A stretch of 64,000 nt of DNA from Sphingomonas sp. G-3-2-10 (GTDB lineage: Bacteria > Pseudomonadota > Alphaproteobacteria > Sphingomonadales > Sphingomonadaceae), in contig NZ_JABBFY010000001.1 of the NCBI RefSeq assembly GCF_012927115.1, positions 2,294,001 through 2,358,000 of the forward strand, in the 5' to 3' direction. Within the stretch, counting starts at the first letter, position 1. Each line of letters starts with the position of its first letter. The translations under genes were made by a program, and so were the position numbers. The notes below the pieces were generated by a model. That model was not told the DNA's origin and searched no databases. It worked only from the letters and a program-made list of their open reading frames with translations. Positions 38,549-46,652 of this stretch are shown piece by piece.

Positions 38549-38791
38549 ATGGCGAAAGCAGGAAAGCGAGAGCGTTGTCGCGAGGAGGCCGAGCCGCTCC
38601 CTAATGTAGACGATTATCTGTTCGGAAGCGGGCTTTCACCATCCGACTATCGCCTCTCAGAAGAAGGTGTAATCAGCTTCAAAGACAAGACCGGGCGGGT
38701 TTTCGACATGCTGATCGATCATCCTCGCCTTTACGCAGCGTTGAAAGAGCGGTTGCGGGCATTGGAGGTTCGGGAGGACTTCGAGCACTAG
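38549..38791 (+). CDS. Small hypothetical protein
   Basis: This 80-residue acidic/basic protein has the segment DYLFGSGLSPSDYRLSEEGVISF followed by KDKTGRVFDMLIDHPRLYAALKERL. No membrane segment and no family recognised. It starts 13 bases after the UspA-family gene and is probably co-transcribed with it. Confidence 0.6.
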   Translation: MAKAGKRERCREEAEPLPNVDDYLFGSGLSPSDYRLSEEGVISFKDKTGRVFDMLIDHPRLYAALKERLRALEVREDFEH

Positions 38792-38850
38792 CGAAACCGT
38801 ACCAAGTTTTCTGGTTGCCTCAACAGCAGCGGCCAGCCACCTTCCGCGCC

Positions 38851-40131
38851 ATGCGCATCCTCCCCCTGCTCCCGCTCGCCGCCTTCCTCGCCACGCCCGC
38901 ACTGGCGCAGGAAAAGCCCTCCCCCGCCCGCCTGAAAGCAGATGTCGAGAAGCTGGTCAGCTTCGGCACGCGCCACACGCTTTCCGATCCCGATCATCCC
39001 ACGCGCGGTATCGGCGCGGCGCGGCGCTGGGCGATGGCCGAACTCTCGAAGATCGGCGACGCCTGCGACTGCATCGACGTGGCCAATATCGCGCGCACCT
39101 TCACCGGTCCGCGCGCGCCGAACGGCGTGAATGTCGTCGATGTGCTCGGCTTCCAGACCGGCCGCGATCCCAAGCGGGTCATCATCGTCATGGGCCATAT
39201 CGACAGCCGCGTGACCGATGTGATGGATTTCACCTCGGATGCGCCGGGCGCCAACGACGATGCCTCGGGCGTGGCGCTGGTGATCGAAAGCGCGCGGATT
39301 CTGTCGAAGGAAAAGTTCGACGCGACGATCATCTACGCCATCGTCTCGGGCGAGGAGCAGGGCCTGTGGGGCGGGCAGTTGCTCGCCGAGACCGCGAAGG
39401 AAAAGGGCTGGACCGTCATCGCGGTGCTCAACAACGACATTGTCGGCAACACGATCGGGCAGGACGGCAGCCGCGTCGACAAGCGCGTCCGCGTCTTTTC
39501 CGAGGGCATCCGCTCGTCCGAACCGCTCGACCGGCAGATGGCCCGCCGCGCCGATGGCGGCGAGGATGATGGCCCCTCGCGCGCGCTGGCCAAGGCAGTC
39601 GACGGGATTGCCGAAACGATTCCCGGCGGGATCGACGTGTTCCTCGATCGCCGTCCCGACCGGTTCGGCCGCGGTGGCGATCACATCCCCTTCCTCGCGC
39701 TCGGCTATCCCGCGGTGCGCTTCTCGGTCGGCGTGGAGAATTGGGACCAGCAGCATCAGGACCTGCGTACCGAGGGCGGCAGGGTCTATGGCGACACCGC
39801 CGACAAGATGGATTTTCCCTATCTGGCGCACGTCACCGCGATCAACGTCGCGACGATCCGCCGCCTCGCCAAGGCACCCGATGCGCCAGGCAAGGTGACG
39901 ATCAGCGGCGCGCTGTCGCTCGACACGACGGTCAAATGGGAAGCCGTTCCCGGCGCGGTGAAATATCGCGTCCACTGGCGCCGCAACGACAAGCAGGTCT
40001 GGACCGGCCATGTCGACGTGACCGGCACCGAGACGCTGCTGAAGGGCGTTCCGGTCGACGATAATTTCGTCGGGGTGTCGGCGCTTGCCGCGGACGGGTC
40101 CGAAAGTCTGGTGACCTTCGGCGGGAGATAG
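38851..40131 (+). CDS. Exported M28-family metallopeptidase with C-terminal FN3-like domain
   Basis: This 426-residue protein has a signal peptide (MRILPLLPLAAFLATPALAQ), then an M28 aminopeptidase domain. The zinc ligands are visible in VMGHIDSR, GANDDASGV, GEEQGLWGG and NNDIVGN, with a late His in QQHQDLRT. The last 85 or so residues form an FN3-like beta sandwich (DTTVKWEAVPGAVKYRVHW). The enzyme would remove amino acids from peptides in the periplasm or medium. The ATG at 38851 gives the signal peptide. Stand-alone gene. Confidence 0.93.
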   Translation: MRILPLLPLAAFLATPALAQEKPSPARLKADVEKLVSFGTRHTLSDPDHPTRGIGAARRWAMAELSKIGDACDCIDVANIARTFTGPRAPNGVNVVDVLGFQTGRDPKRVIIVMGHIDSRVTDVMDFTSDAPGANDDASGVALVIESARILSKEKFDATIIYAIVSGEEQGLWGGQLLAETAKEKGWTVIAVLNNDIVGNTIGQDGSRVDKRVRVFSEGIRSSEPLDRQMARRADGGEDDGPSRALAKAVDGIAETIPGGIDVFLDRRPDRFGRGGDHIPFLALGYPAVRFSVGVENWDQQHQDLRTEGGRVYGDTADKMDFPYLAHVTAINVATIRRLAKAPDAPGKVTISGALSLDTTVKWEAVPGAVKYRVHWRRNDKQVWTGHVDVTGTETLLKGVPVDDNFVGVSALAADGSESLVTFGGR

Positions 40132-40141
40132 CCTCCTCCAA

Positions 40142-40232
40142 CCGTTCGCCCTGAGCCTGTCGAAGGGCCGCTCTCTTCTTCAACCAAAGGTCAGAAGAAA
40201 GAACGGTGCTTCGACAAGCTCAGCACGAACGG
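40142..40232. repeat. REP-like inverted repeat pair
   Basis: Two 29-base elements in opposite orientation, 40142-40170 and 40204-40232, match at 24 of 29 positions. Their core is CTGAGC(C/T)TGTCGAAG. The spacing is 33 bases. This kind of palindromic pair occurs in many GC-rich proteobacterial intergenic regions. It sits between convergent genes, where it may act as a terminator. Confidence 0.85.
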
Positions 40233-40248
40233 AAATATACTCAAATCC

Positions 40249-41220
40249 TTACCGGCAAACGCACTGGCAGCCGCACTGACGCGGCGCGGGGCGCGGTTTC
40301 GGCTTGTACTTGCGGACCGGCGCACGGCGAACGACGCGGCGCGGCGCGACATAGGTCGTCACCACTTCCTCCTCGATCACTTCCTCGATGATCGTGGTGG
40401 TGACCACCGGCGCGGGCTGGATCACCACGGTCGTGGTGGTGCCCCCGGCATAATAGCCGCCGCCGCTATAGCCGCTGCTGTAACCATAGCCGTTGCCATA
40501 GCCATAGCCCGGCTGGACCTGCACCGCCGGCGGCGCCCCCACCGCCGGCGATGCATACCCCCCCGGGTACGGCGCCTGGGTCTGATAGCCCGGCGCCTGA
40601 TCATAATATTGGTTCGGATCGACCTGACGGATGCCGCCCACGCTCACATTGCTTTCGGAATAGGCGTAGCTGTTGCTGCCGCCGGCGCCGTAGGACGTGC
40701 CGTAATTGTCATAGGCAGCGTAATCGTCGTCCCACGAGATGCCGTCGCGCCAGTCCTGCACCCGGCCGCGCGAGTCGATCAGCACCGCGTCGTCATAATA
40801 GCGGACCCAGTAGAAGCCGTAGGACGGCGCGCGCAGGCCCCAATTGCCGTAATCGTGGATGCGGAAATTGGAGTTCATCCAATAGCCCGGCAGCGACCAG
40901 CCACGCGACGGCCGGCGATAGCTGTTCCAACCGCCCGGCGCCTGGGCCCCGCCCCACCAGCGACCGTTGACGTGACCGCCCCAGCGGCCGCCGTTGCGCT
41001 GATTGTTGTAGGCCGGCGGAGTCTGCGAGGTACGCGGCGGCAGCGCCTGATTGTGGCGCGGCGGGCCGGCATAGAGCGGTCCGCCGGTACGCTGCACACC
41101 GCCATTGGCCATCGGCGGCGCGGGAATCCCGCTGCCCTGCTGATAATAGACCTGCGCCACAGCCGGCGCCGCGGAAAGCAGCGCGGGGACCAGAATGGCC
41201 GCAATGGACAGACTACGCAT
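40249..41220 (-). CDS. RcnB-family exported protein with Gly/Tyr-rich and Cys-rich tail
   Basis: This 323-residue protein has a signal peptide (MRSLSIAAILVPALLSAAPAVAQ), a Gly/Pro/Asn-rich region and an RcnB-type domain (about 105-160: GWSLPGYWMNSNFRIHDYGN ... YGFYWVRYYDDAVLIDSRG). A Tyr/Gly-rich tract and a basic tail with four Cys near the end (QCGCQCVCR) follow. RcnB was described as a periplasmic protein affecting nickel/cobalt export; the wider family is probably envelope-related. The Cys tail is unusual and might bind metal. Confidence 0.8.
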   Translation of the reverse strand: MRSLSIAAILVPALLSAAPAVAQVYYQQGSGIPAPPMANGGVQRTGGPLYAGPPRHNQALPPRTSQTPPAYNNQRNGGRWGGHVNGRWWGGAQAPGGWNSYRRPSRGWSLPGYWMNSNFRIHDYGNWGLRAPSYGFYWVRYYDDAVLIDSRGRVQDWRDGISWDDDYAAYDNYGTSYGAGGSNSYAYSESNVSVGGIRQVDPNQYYDQAPGYQTQAPYPGGYASPAVGAPPAVQVQPGYGYGNGYGYSSGYSGGGYYAGGTTTTVVIQPAPVVTTTIIEEVIEEEVVTTYVAPRRVVRRAPVRKYKPKPRPAPRQCGCQCVCR

Positions 41221-41369
41221 CGAACAGAACTCCTTCGCCCCAGAGCAGCCCCCGGCTCCTATGGTTGACGAAAGATTACCGTTTTAGTTTCCAACCCGCC
41301 ACGAAGAGTCTCGGTTAATGCCGTCCCGATGCGGGTCAGCGTAACCCCGGCGTTAACGTTTGACGCGGT

Positions 41370-41855
41370 TCAGCCTGCCAGACGCGGGGCAAGGATCGCC
41401 ATCAGCGCTTCGCAGCCCGCCGCATCGCCCGCGTCGAACCGCGCCGGCTCGGGACTGTCGAGATCGAGCACCCCGATCAGTTCGCCCTGCGACACGATCG
41501 GCACGACCAGTTCGGACCGGCTCGCCGCATCGCAGGCGATGTGCCCGGGAAAGGCATGGACATCCTCGACCAGCTGGGTCTCGCGGCTGGCCGCCGCCGC
41601 GCCGCACACGCCACGCCCGAACGGGATGCGGATGCACGCTGCCTTGCCCTGGAACGGCCCCAGCACCAGCTCGCCGCCGACATTGCGGTAGAAACCCGCC
41701 CAGTTGAGACTTGGCAGATACTGCCAGATCAGCGCCGAGACATTCGCCATGTTGGCGATGGCATCGGGTTCGTCGGCGGTCAGCGAATCGAGCGCGGCGG
41801 CCAGTTCGCGGTACAGTTCCGACTTGGAGTCGGCAGTGATGGTGAAGTCGTACAT
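41370..41855 (-). CDS. msrC: Free methionine-(R)-sulfoxide reductase
   Basis: MsrC (YebR type), 161 residues, is a GAF-fold enzyme that reduces free L-methionine-(R)-sulfoxide with thioredoxin. The diagnostic segment is present: LGPFQGKAACIRIPFGRGVCGAAA, EDVHAFPGHIACDAASRSELVVP and GVLDLDSP. The catalytic cysteines in ACIRI, GVCG and IACD are all kept. Confidence 0.95.
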   Translation of the reverse strand: MYDFTITADSKSELYRELAAALDSLTADEPDAIANMANVSALIWQYLPSLNWAGFYRNVGGELVLGPFQGKAACIRIPFGRGVCGAAAASRETQLVEDVHAFPGHIACDAASRSELVVPIVSQGELIGVLDLDSPEPARFDAGDAAGCEALMAILAPRLAG

Positions 41856-41930
41856 GGCCGCTATTTAGGAAGCCTGTGCCGCGAGCGGGAGAGGCTTCCG
41901 CTGCGCCACGACGCGCGATACGCTTCGCCT

Positions 41931-42629
41931 ATGGCCAATTACAGTCATTTGCGGGCATGCGCCTCGCGCGACAGGGCAATCCCGCAAGCGATGGCGATGT
42001 TCGGGGATCTGGACGAGGCGCCGGTCGCGGCCCAACAGCCCGGCCCGGAACTGGTCGGCCGCTATCGAATTCCCTTGTTCTGGCTTGCCGCATTCGCACC
42101 ATCGGACGTGCTGAGGTTCGATCGCCGCGACGAAGACGGCGAGATGCCGGTCACCATCTATTGCACCCCGACCGGCGCCGCCCTCGCCCGGCTCGAGGCC
42201 CGCACGCCGGTCGTGCTTGCGATCGCGGGAGAAGCATTTGCCGGCTTCTACCGCGAATGGATCGACTATGTGGCGCGCAGCTTCCCCCATACGCTCCTGC
42301 TCCAGCCCGAAGAGATATTGATCCTGCGCGACGTGGAACTTTCGAACCGCGAACTGGCCGCCGCGATCAAGGCGCTCGACACGGGCGAGGACGCAAAGCC
42401 GCGCGACAGGAAGCTCTGGCGGATCGGCGCGCTGCCGTTCGAACCGTCGCGGCACGAAGTCGGAAACCCGGAGCAAGCCGCGAACTGGTGCCGCGGCGCG
42501 CTGGCCGGCAGCGACTGGCTGGACGCGGAGGACGCGTGGCCGCCCGAAGCGACCGCAGGCGAAGTGGCAGCGATGGCAGCCTTCGCCCCAGGCGCCGCGC
42601 GGCGGCCCTGGTGGAAATTCTGGAGCTAA
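41931..42629 (+). CDS. Hypothetical protein
   Basis: This 232-residue protein of mixed alpha/beta composition has the segments YRIPLFWLAAFAPSDVLRF, TIYCTPTGAALARLEAR and FYREWIDYVARSF, and ends RRPWWKFWS. No membrane segment and no family known to me. The start is uncertain: no ribosome-binding site precedes the ATG at 41931, and the open frame continues upstream over the antisense strand of msrC. It converges with arfB; the stop codons overlap (CTAA). Confidence 0.6.
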   Translation: MANYSHLRACASRDRAIPQAMAMFGDLDEAPVAAQQPGPELVGRYRIPLFWLAAFAPSDVLRFDRRDEDGEMPVTIYCTPTGAALARLEARTPVVLAIAGEAFAGFYREWIDYVARSFPHTLLLQPEEILILRDVELSNRELAAAIKALDTGEDAKPRDRKLWRIGALPFEPSRHEVGNPEQAANWCRGALAGSDWLDAEDAWPPEATAGEVAAMAAFAPGAARRPWWKFWS

Positions 42630-43051
42630 TCCAGCCGGACTTTCCCTCGCCCGGCCTTCACTTCGCTGCGCCCCTTCTTCTCGTCGACCCGGCGCGCCTT
42701 CGCCGCCTTGCTCGGCTTGGTCTTCACTCGCTTCGCCTGACGCTCGTGCGACTTCGCAATCAGCTCGCTCACCCGCTCGCGGGCATCGGCGCGATTGGCT
42801 TCCTGCGTGCGAAACTTGCGCGCGGTGATCACCAGTTCGCCGCCCGAAGTCAGCTTGGTGCCCGCGAGCACTTTGAGCTGCTGATAGGCGTAGAGCGGCA
42901 GGCCCAGCGCGAAGACGTTCACCCGCAGCTGGACCGCGGTCGCCACCTTGTTGACGTTCTGGCCGCCGGGACCGGACGCGGCGAGGAACTTCTCCTCGAC
43001 GATCGCCTCCTCCCATTTGGCCGGAAGGTCAGCCACGGCCAAACCCGGCAT
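42626..43051 (-). CDS. arfB: Peptidyl-tRNA hydrolase ArfB (ribosome rescue)
   Basis: ArfB (YaeJ), 141 residues, frees ribosomes stalled on non-stop mRNA. It has the release-factor GGQ motif in ASGPGGQNVNKVATAVQLR and the required basic C-terminal tail (KPSKAAKARRVDEKKGRSE) that fits the empty mRNA channel. It overlaps the RluA-type gene by 23 bases, so both are co-expressed. Confidence 0.95.
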   Translation of the reverse strand: MPGLAVADLPAKWEEAIVEEKFLAASGPGGQNVNKVATAVQLRVNVFALGLPLYAYQQLKVLAGTKLTSGGELVITARKFRTQEANRADARERVSELIAKSHERQAKRVKTKPSKAAKARRVDEKKGRSEVKAGRGKVRLD

Positions 43052-43679
43052 TGTGGAATCGCACCGGGATCGGCGCTTCGGCGGTGATGTCGGGCTTGCC
43101 CTCGCGCGGCACGATCAGCCCGGCGGCGTGGAGCATGACGGCCGGGCCGCCGCTGCCATAGACCGGATCGCCGACGATCGGGATGCCCAGCCCTTCGGCG
43201 GCATGGACGCGCAACTGATGCGTGCGGCCGGTCTCCGGGAAGAAGGCGATCAGCGCCCGGCCCTTCACCCGCTCCAGCACGCGCCACCGCGTCAGCGCCG
43301 GCTTGCCATTGGGGGCGCCGGTCATCCGCCAGCCTTCCTCCGCGCTGGAGATCTTGATCAGCGGCAGATCGATCTCGCCGACATCCTCGGCCGGCTCGCC
43401 GTCGAGGATCGCGACATAGCGCTTGGTCACCGTGCCCGCTTCGAACGCCTGGCCGAAGCGCTTGTGCGCCTTGGGATTGCGCGCCAGCAACAGGCAGCCG
43501 CTGGTGTCGCGATCGAGCCGATGGACCGGCAGCGGCAGGCGCTGGAATCCGAAGGTCAGCTCGCCGAGCCGGTCTTCGAGGCTTTCGGCACGATCACGCG
43601 GGCGATCGACCGGCAAGCCCGCAGGCTTGTCGATCACGATCGCTTCGCCGTCGATGAAGAGAACGCGGTCCTGTAGCAT
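43029..43679 (-). CDS. RluA-family pseudouridine synthase
   Basis: This 216-residue protein has the RluA-family core: IDKPAGLPVD, the catalytic Asp in HRLDRDTSG and FFPETGRTHQLRVH. It lacks an S4 domain. Length resembles E. coli RluA (23S U746 and tRNA U32), but members differ in target, so the exact RNA is uncertain. The ATG at 43679 starts just ahead of the first strand. It overlaps arfB. Confidence 0.9.
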   Translation of the reverse strand: MLQDRVLFIDGEAIVIDKPAGLPVDRPRDRAESLEDRLGELTFGFQRLPLPVHRLDRDTSGCLLLARNPKAHKRFGQAFEAGTVTKRYVAILDGEPAEDVGEIDLPLIKISSAEEGWRMTGAPNGKPALTRWRVLERVKGRALIAFFPETGRTHQLRVHAAEGLGIPIVGDPVYGSGGPAVMLHAAGLIVPREGKPDITAEAPIPVRFHNAGFGRG

Positions 43680-43714
43680 CGCCGCCCTATACACAGGACG
43701 GCTTCCCAAGCGAA

Positions 43715-43942
43715 CTATCTGCGGAAGTGGATCACGCAGACGGAGTTGCGGCCGTCGCGGCGCTCCCAGCCGTTGCGCCACTCGCCGCCCAGCCGATTGG
43801 CGAGCGCGGGGCAACTGATCCCCGCTTCGCTCGGGCTGGTGATCGGCCCCGCTTCGATCTTGAAGGCTTCCTGCGCGGCATAATCCGGCGACAGGCTTCC
43901 GGTCGGCAGCGAGACGGGACGAAGCTGATCGGGCGGCGGCAC
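43715..43942 (-). CDS. Short protein with one degenerate MVL-like repeat; start uncertain
   Basis: About 75 residues from a GTG at 43942. Residues 27-73 align with the repeats of the neighbouring gene: KIEAGPITSPSEAGISCPAL ... GEWRNGWERRDGRNSVCVIHF, including the two Cys (44 and 69) at the same spacing. The Trp in GPIW is lost (GPIT). There is no ATG and no signal peptide; other GTG/TTG starts are possible upstream, inside a hairpin. It may be a decayed duplicate of the upstream gene or a real small protein. Confidence 0.5.
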   Translation of the reverse strand: MPPPDQLRPVSLPTGSLSPDYAAQEAFKIEAGPITSPSEAGISCPALANRLGGEWRNGWERRDGRNSVCVIHFRR

Positions 43943-43946
43943 ATTG

Positions 43947-43990
43947 CCGATTCCCCTTATCTGCACATTGGCGCAGCTTAGGGGAATCGG
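43947..43990 (-). repeat. 18-bp inverted repeat between the two MVL-type genes
   Basis: Arms 43947-43964 and 43973-43990 match at 16 of 18 positions, with an 8-base loop. It lies 31 bases after the triple-repeat gene and ends where the small gene's putative GTG begins. It may terminate the first gene or hide the start of the second. Confidence 0.8.
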
Positions 43991-44021
43991 AGGCAAGCAA
44001 CAGCGGATTCCGACACCGCGG

Positions 44022-45008
44022 CTAGCGGAAGCGGAACTCGCATTCCGACATGCGGCCGGTCTGCGTCGTGCGCCACTGGCCCGTCCATTCGGCGCGCAGC
44101 TCGCGGCCCTTGGCGTTGCACTTGGCCACGGCGTCGTTCTGGTTCCAGATCGGCCCCACCTCGATATTGCGCAGCACGTCGCGCTGATCCCAGCGACCGC
44201 CACCGCCGCCGCGCATCCGCATCCCACAGACCGACACGCCGGCGCGCACCGTGTTCCAGTTGCCGGTCCAGTCCGCGCCGATCTCGCGCGCCTTGTTGTT
44301 GCACTTGGTCTCGGCGTCGCGCTGGTTCCAGATCGGGCCCACCTCGACATCCCGGGTGCCGTCGCGGCCCCAGTCATCGCGGTCGTTGCGGCCCCAGCCG
44401 CCATCGCCGCGCCCGCCGCCGCGAAACTCGATCTGGCATACCGACATGCGGCCCGGCTGGGTGGTCCACCACTGGCCGGTCCATTCGCCGCGCAGCTCGC
44501 GCGCCTTGTTGTTGCACTTCGCCTCGGCGTCGCGCTGGTTCCAGATCGGACCCACCTCGATCGCGCGGCCATTGTCGCGGGCGTCGCGATCCCGCACGTC
44601 GCGGCCGGGACCGCCGCGATCCGGGCCGCCGCGGTCGTCGTTGCGGCGGTTCGCTTCGACGCCGGTGATCGAATAGAGGAATGCCTGCCCGCGCCCGATC
44701 GTGCCGCTGCGGATCGTGCGCGCGCGCAGATCGATGATCACCGAGGTGTTGCGCGAGCGATCGTGCAGCTCGACCGTGAAGGTGTCGCGGTTATAGACCT
44801 GGAACACCGCGGAAACGCGGCCATTGGCGCCGAACTCGGTCCACTGGCCGGGGCCCGTTTCGGTGAAGCGGCCGCCGCCGCTGTGGCGCACGCTGGTGAC
44901 GGTGGTGCCGTTGATATCGCGGGCGTCCTGCGGAATCGCGAAGGCAGCGTCGATTCCCGGCGCGCCGGGCGCCGCGATCGCGGCAAGAAACATGAGCGAC
45001 AAGGACAT
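44022..45008 (-). CDS. Exported protein with three MVL-type (mannan-binding lectin) repeats
   Basis: This 328-residue protein has a signal peptide (MSLSLMFLAAIAAPGAPG). An N-terminal beta module (about 22-117: GQWTEFGANGRVSAVFQVYN ... VIIDLRARTI) comes first, then a Gly/Asp/Arg-rich linker. Three repeats follow at about 150-196, 221-266 and 282-328, each beginning (I/V)EVGPIWNQ and containing W(T)G(Q/N)W and MSVCQIEF-like ends. This is the pattern of Microcystis viridis lectin (MVL), which binds the mannose core of N-glycans. Each repeat adds a Cys pair (165/191, 236/261, 297/323) that could form a disulfide. The start has GGGAGAG upstream. Role unknown; sugar binding is inferred. Confidence 0.85.
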   Translation of the reverse strand: MSLSLMFLAAIAAPGAPGIDAAFAIPQDARDINGTTVTSVRHSGGGRFTETGPGQWTEFGANGRVSAVFQVYNRDTFTVELHDRSRNTSVIIDLRARTIRSGTIGRGQAFLYSITGVEANRRNDDRGGPDRGGPGRDVRDRDARDNGRAIEVGPIWNQRDAEAKCNNKARELRGEWTGQWWTTQPGRMSVCQIEFRGGGRGDGGWGRNDRDDWGRDGTRDVEVGPIWNQRDAETKCNNKAREIGADWTGNWNTVRAGVSVCGMRMRGGGGGRWDQRDVLRNIEVGPIWNQNDAVAKCNAKGRELRAEWTGQWRTTQTGRMSECEFRFR

Positions 45009-45078
45009 ACGGACTCTCCCCTGAACCGAAGGCCCATTGTTAGCCGCGTTCGGTGCGCAACCGCAACGACAGCGAAAC

Positions 45079-45107
45079 GGGGCCGGAGCAGGGGAAGCTC
45101 CGGCCCC
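45079..45107 (-). terminator. Terminator after wrbA
   Basis: Perfect 11-bp stem GGGGCCGGAGC / GCTCCGGCCCC with a 7-base loop, followed on the minus strand by GTTTCGC. It lies between wrbA and the MVL-type gene, so the latter needs its own promoter in the 70 bases between. Confidence 0.8.
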
Positions 45108-45154
45108 GCAATGTGGGCCGCGACAAAGGGGGCACGCGCGGCCCGGGGAGGCTG

Positions 45155-45757
45155 TCAGGCAGTCAGCTTGGCCGCGACTTCGGCAATGCGGCGGCCCTGA
45201 TAACGGGCGCCGTCGAGGTCGGTCGCAGTCGGCTGGCGGCTGCCGTCGCCGCCGGCGATCGTGGTCGCGCCATAGGGTGCGCCGCCGACGATCTCGCTGT
45301 TGTCCATCTGCCCGGCATGACCATAATCGAGACCGACGATGGTCAGGCCGAAGTGCAGCAGATTGGTGATGATCGAGAAGAGTGTCGTTTCCTGACCGCC
45401 ATGCTGGGTCGCGGTCGAAGTGAACGCCCCGCCGACCTTGCCGTGAAGACCGCCGGTGGCCCACAGGCCGCCCGCCGTATCCCAGAACGCCGCCATCTGG
45501 CTCGCCATCCGGCCGAACCGGGTCGGCGCGCCGACGATGATCGCGTCATAGTCCTTCAGTGCATCCGGACCCGAGATCACGGCGTGCGGGCTGTCGGTCT
45601 TGAAGTGCGCGGCCTTTACCACGGCTTCGGGCGCGGTTTCGGGCACGCGAAGGATGTCGACCTGCGCACCGGCCTGGCGGGCGCCTTCTGCGACGGCCTC
45701 GGCCATCGTCTCCATGTGGCCGTAGGACGAGTAATAGAGGACGAGGACCTTGGACAT
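45155..45757 (-). CDS. wrbA: NAD(P)H:quinone oxidoreductase WrbA
   Basis: WrbA, 200 residues, is a flavodoxin-fold FMN enzyme that reduces quinones by two electrons. The FMN-binding segments are visible: [31 protein letters not shown] and [15 protein letters not shown]. The start at 45757 has AAGGAG 7 bases upstream. It follows the pirin gene in an operon, consistent with a quinone or oxidative-stress role. Confidence 0.96.
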   Translation of the reverse strand: MSKVLVLYYSSYGHMETMAEAVAEGARQAGAQVDILRVPETAPEAVVKAAHFKTDSPHAVISGPDALKDYDAIIVGAPTRFGRMASQMAAFWDTAGGLWATGGLHGKVGGAFTSTATQHGGQETTLFSIITNLLHFGLTIVGLDYGHAGQMDNSEIVGGAPYGATTIAGGDGSRQPTATDLDGARYQGRRIAEVAAKLTA

Positions 45758-45784
45758 TGCGATACTCCTTGAACGGATGGTGGT

Positions 45785-45823
45785 GTCCGCCGCCCCGGGG
45801 AGGGGGAGGATGGGGCGGCGGAC
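45785..45823 (-). repeat. Stem-loop between the pirin gene and wrbA
   Basis: Perfect 12-bp stem GTCCGCCGCCCC / GGGGCGGCGGAC with a 15-base loop. It has no T run, so it probably shapes the mRNA ratio of the two genes rather than ending transcription. Confidence 0.6.
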
Positions 45824-45833
45824 GGGGGGCGGT

Positions 45834-46550
45834 TTAGTCGGCGTCGACCAGAACAATCTCGGCGTCTTCGATCGCGGTGATCGTGAAGGTCTTGCTGCCG
45901 GTCAGGGCAGCGCCGTCACGGGCATTCACCGGCTCGCCGTCGATCTCGATCTTGCCAACCGCGGGGACCAGATAGGCGTGGCGGCCTTCACCGACTTTGT
46001 GCTCCACGCTCTCGCCGGCCTTCAGCGTCGCGCCCATCACCCGGGCATCGGCGCGGATCGGCAGCGCATCGCCATCATCCTCGAAGCCCGAGGCCAACGT
46101 GACGAACTTGCCGCTGCGGTCGCCCTTGGGGAAAGGCTTGGCACCCCAGCTGGGCTGGCCCCCGCGGCTGCGGGGCAGGATCCAGATCTGGAACAGCGTG
46201 GTCGTTTCCGGCTCGAGATTATATTCGGCGTGGCGCACGCCGGTGCCGGCGCTCATCACCTGCACGTCGCCCGCGCCGGTGCGGCCCTTGTTGCCCATCG
46301 AGTCCTGATGCGTGATCGCACCGGTGCGGACATAGGTGATGATCTCCATGTCCTGATGCGGATGTGCCGGAAAGCCCGAGTTCGGACCGATCTCGTCGTC
46401 GTTCCACACCCGGATCGCGCCCCAGCCCATCCGGTCCGGATCGTAATAATTGGCGAAGCTGAAATGATGCCGCGCGTTCAGCCAGCCATGATCGGCATGG
46501 CCGAGCGTGTCGAAGGGGCGGCGGTCGAAACTGGTCTTGGTGTCGAGCAT
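45834..46550 (-). CDS. Pirin-family protein
   Basis: This 238-residue bicupin has the pirin N-terminal domain metal site: [15 protein letters not shown] and the later TGVRHAEYN give His and Glu ligands, with the second cupin C-terminal. YhhW-type pirins oxidise quercetin; other members bind transcription factors. It is the first gene of the pirin-wrbA operon and is divergent from a LysR regulator with a shared operator. Confidence 0.93.
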   Translation of the reverse strand: MLDTKTSFDRRPFDTLGHADHGWLNARHHFSFANYYDPDRMGWGAIRVWNDDEIGPNSGFPAHPHQDMEIITYVRTGAITHQDSMGNKGRTGAGDVQVMSAGTGVRHAEYNLEPETTTLFQIWILPRSRGGQPSWGAKPFPKGDRSGKFVTLASGFEDDGDALPIRADARVMGATLKAGESVEHKVGEGRHAYLVPAVGKIEIDGEPVNARDGAALTGSKTFTITAIEDAEIVLVDAD

Positions 46551-46608
46551 GGCTCATACTCCGTGTGTCTTGTTGGCCCCCAAGATAGGCATCGGGATCA
46601 TGCGGTAA

Positions 46609-46638
46609 ATGGAAACGTTGGAAACTGATCGTTTCCAT
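46609..46638. promoter_or_regulatory. Palindromic operator between the pirin and lysR genes
   Basis: Perfect 9-bp dyad ATGGAAACG-N12-CGTTTCCAT in the 102-base divergent gap, with an extra internal GGAAAC copy (46620-46625). The position close to both starts is typical of LysR-type sites controlling the regulator and the divergent operon. Confidence 0.7.
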
Positions 46639-46652
46639 GTTATGCCAGCGAA

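Noticed and set aside
35889..38609. 906-codon plus-strand frame across the thioesterase, E2 and UspA genes
   Set aside because: Arg/His/Asp-rich shadow sequence. It runs antisense to pdhC with its lipoyl motifs and through the UspA gene in the wrong frame.
41541..41930. Extending the hypothetical gene at 41931 upstream to 41541
   Set aside because: The extra part is antisense to msrC and has shadow-like composition.
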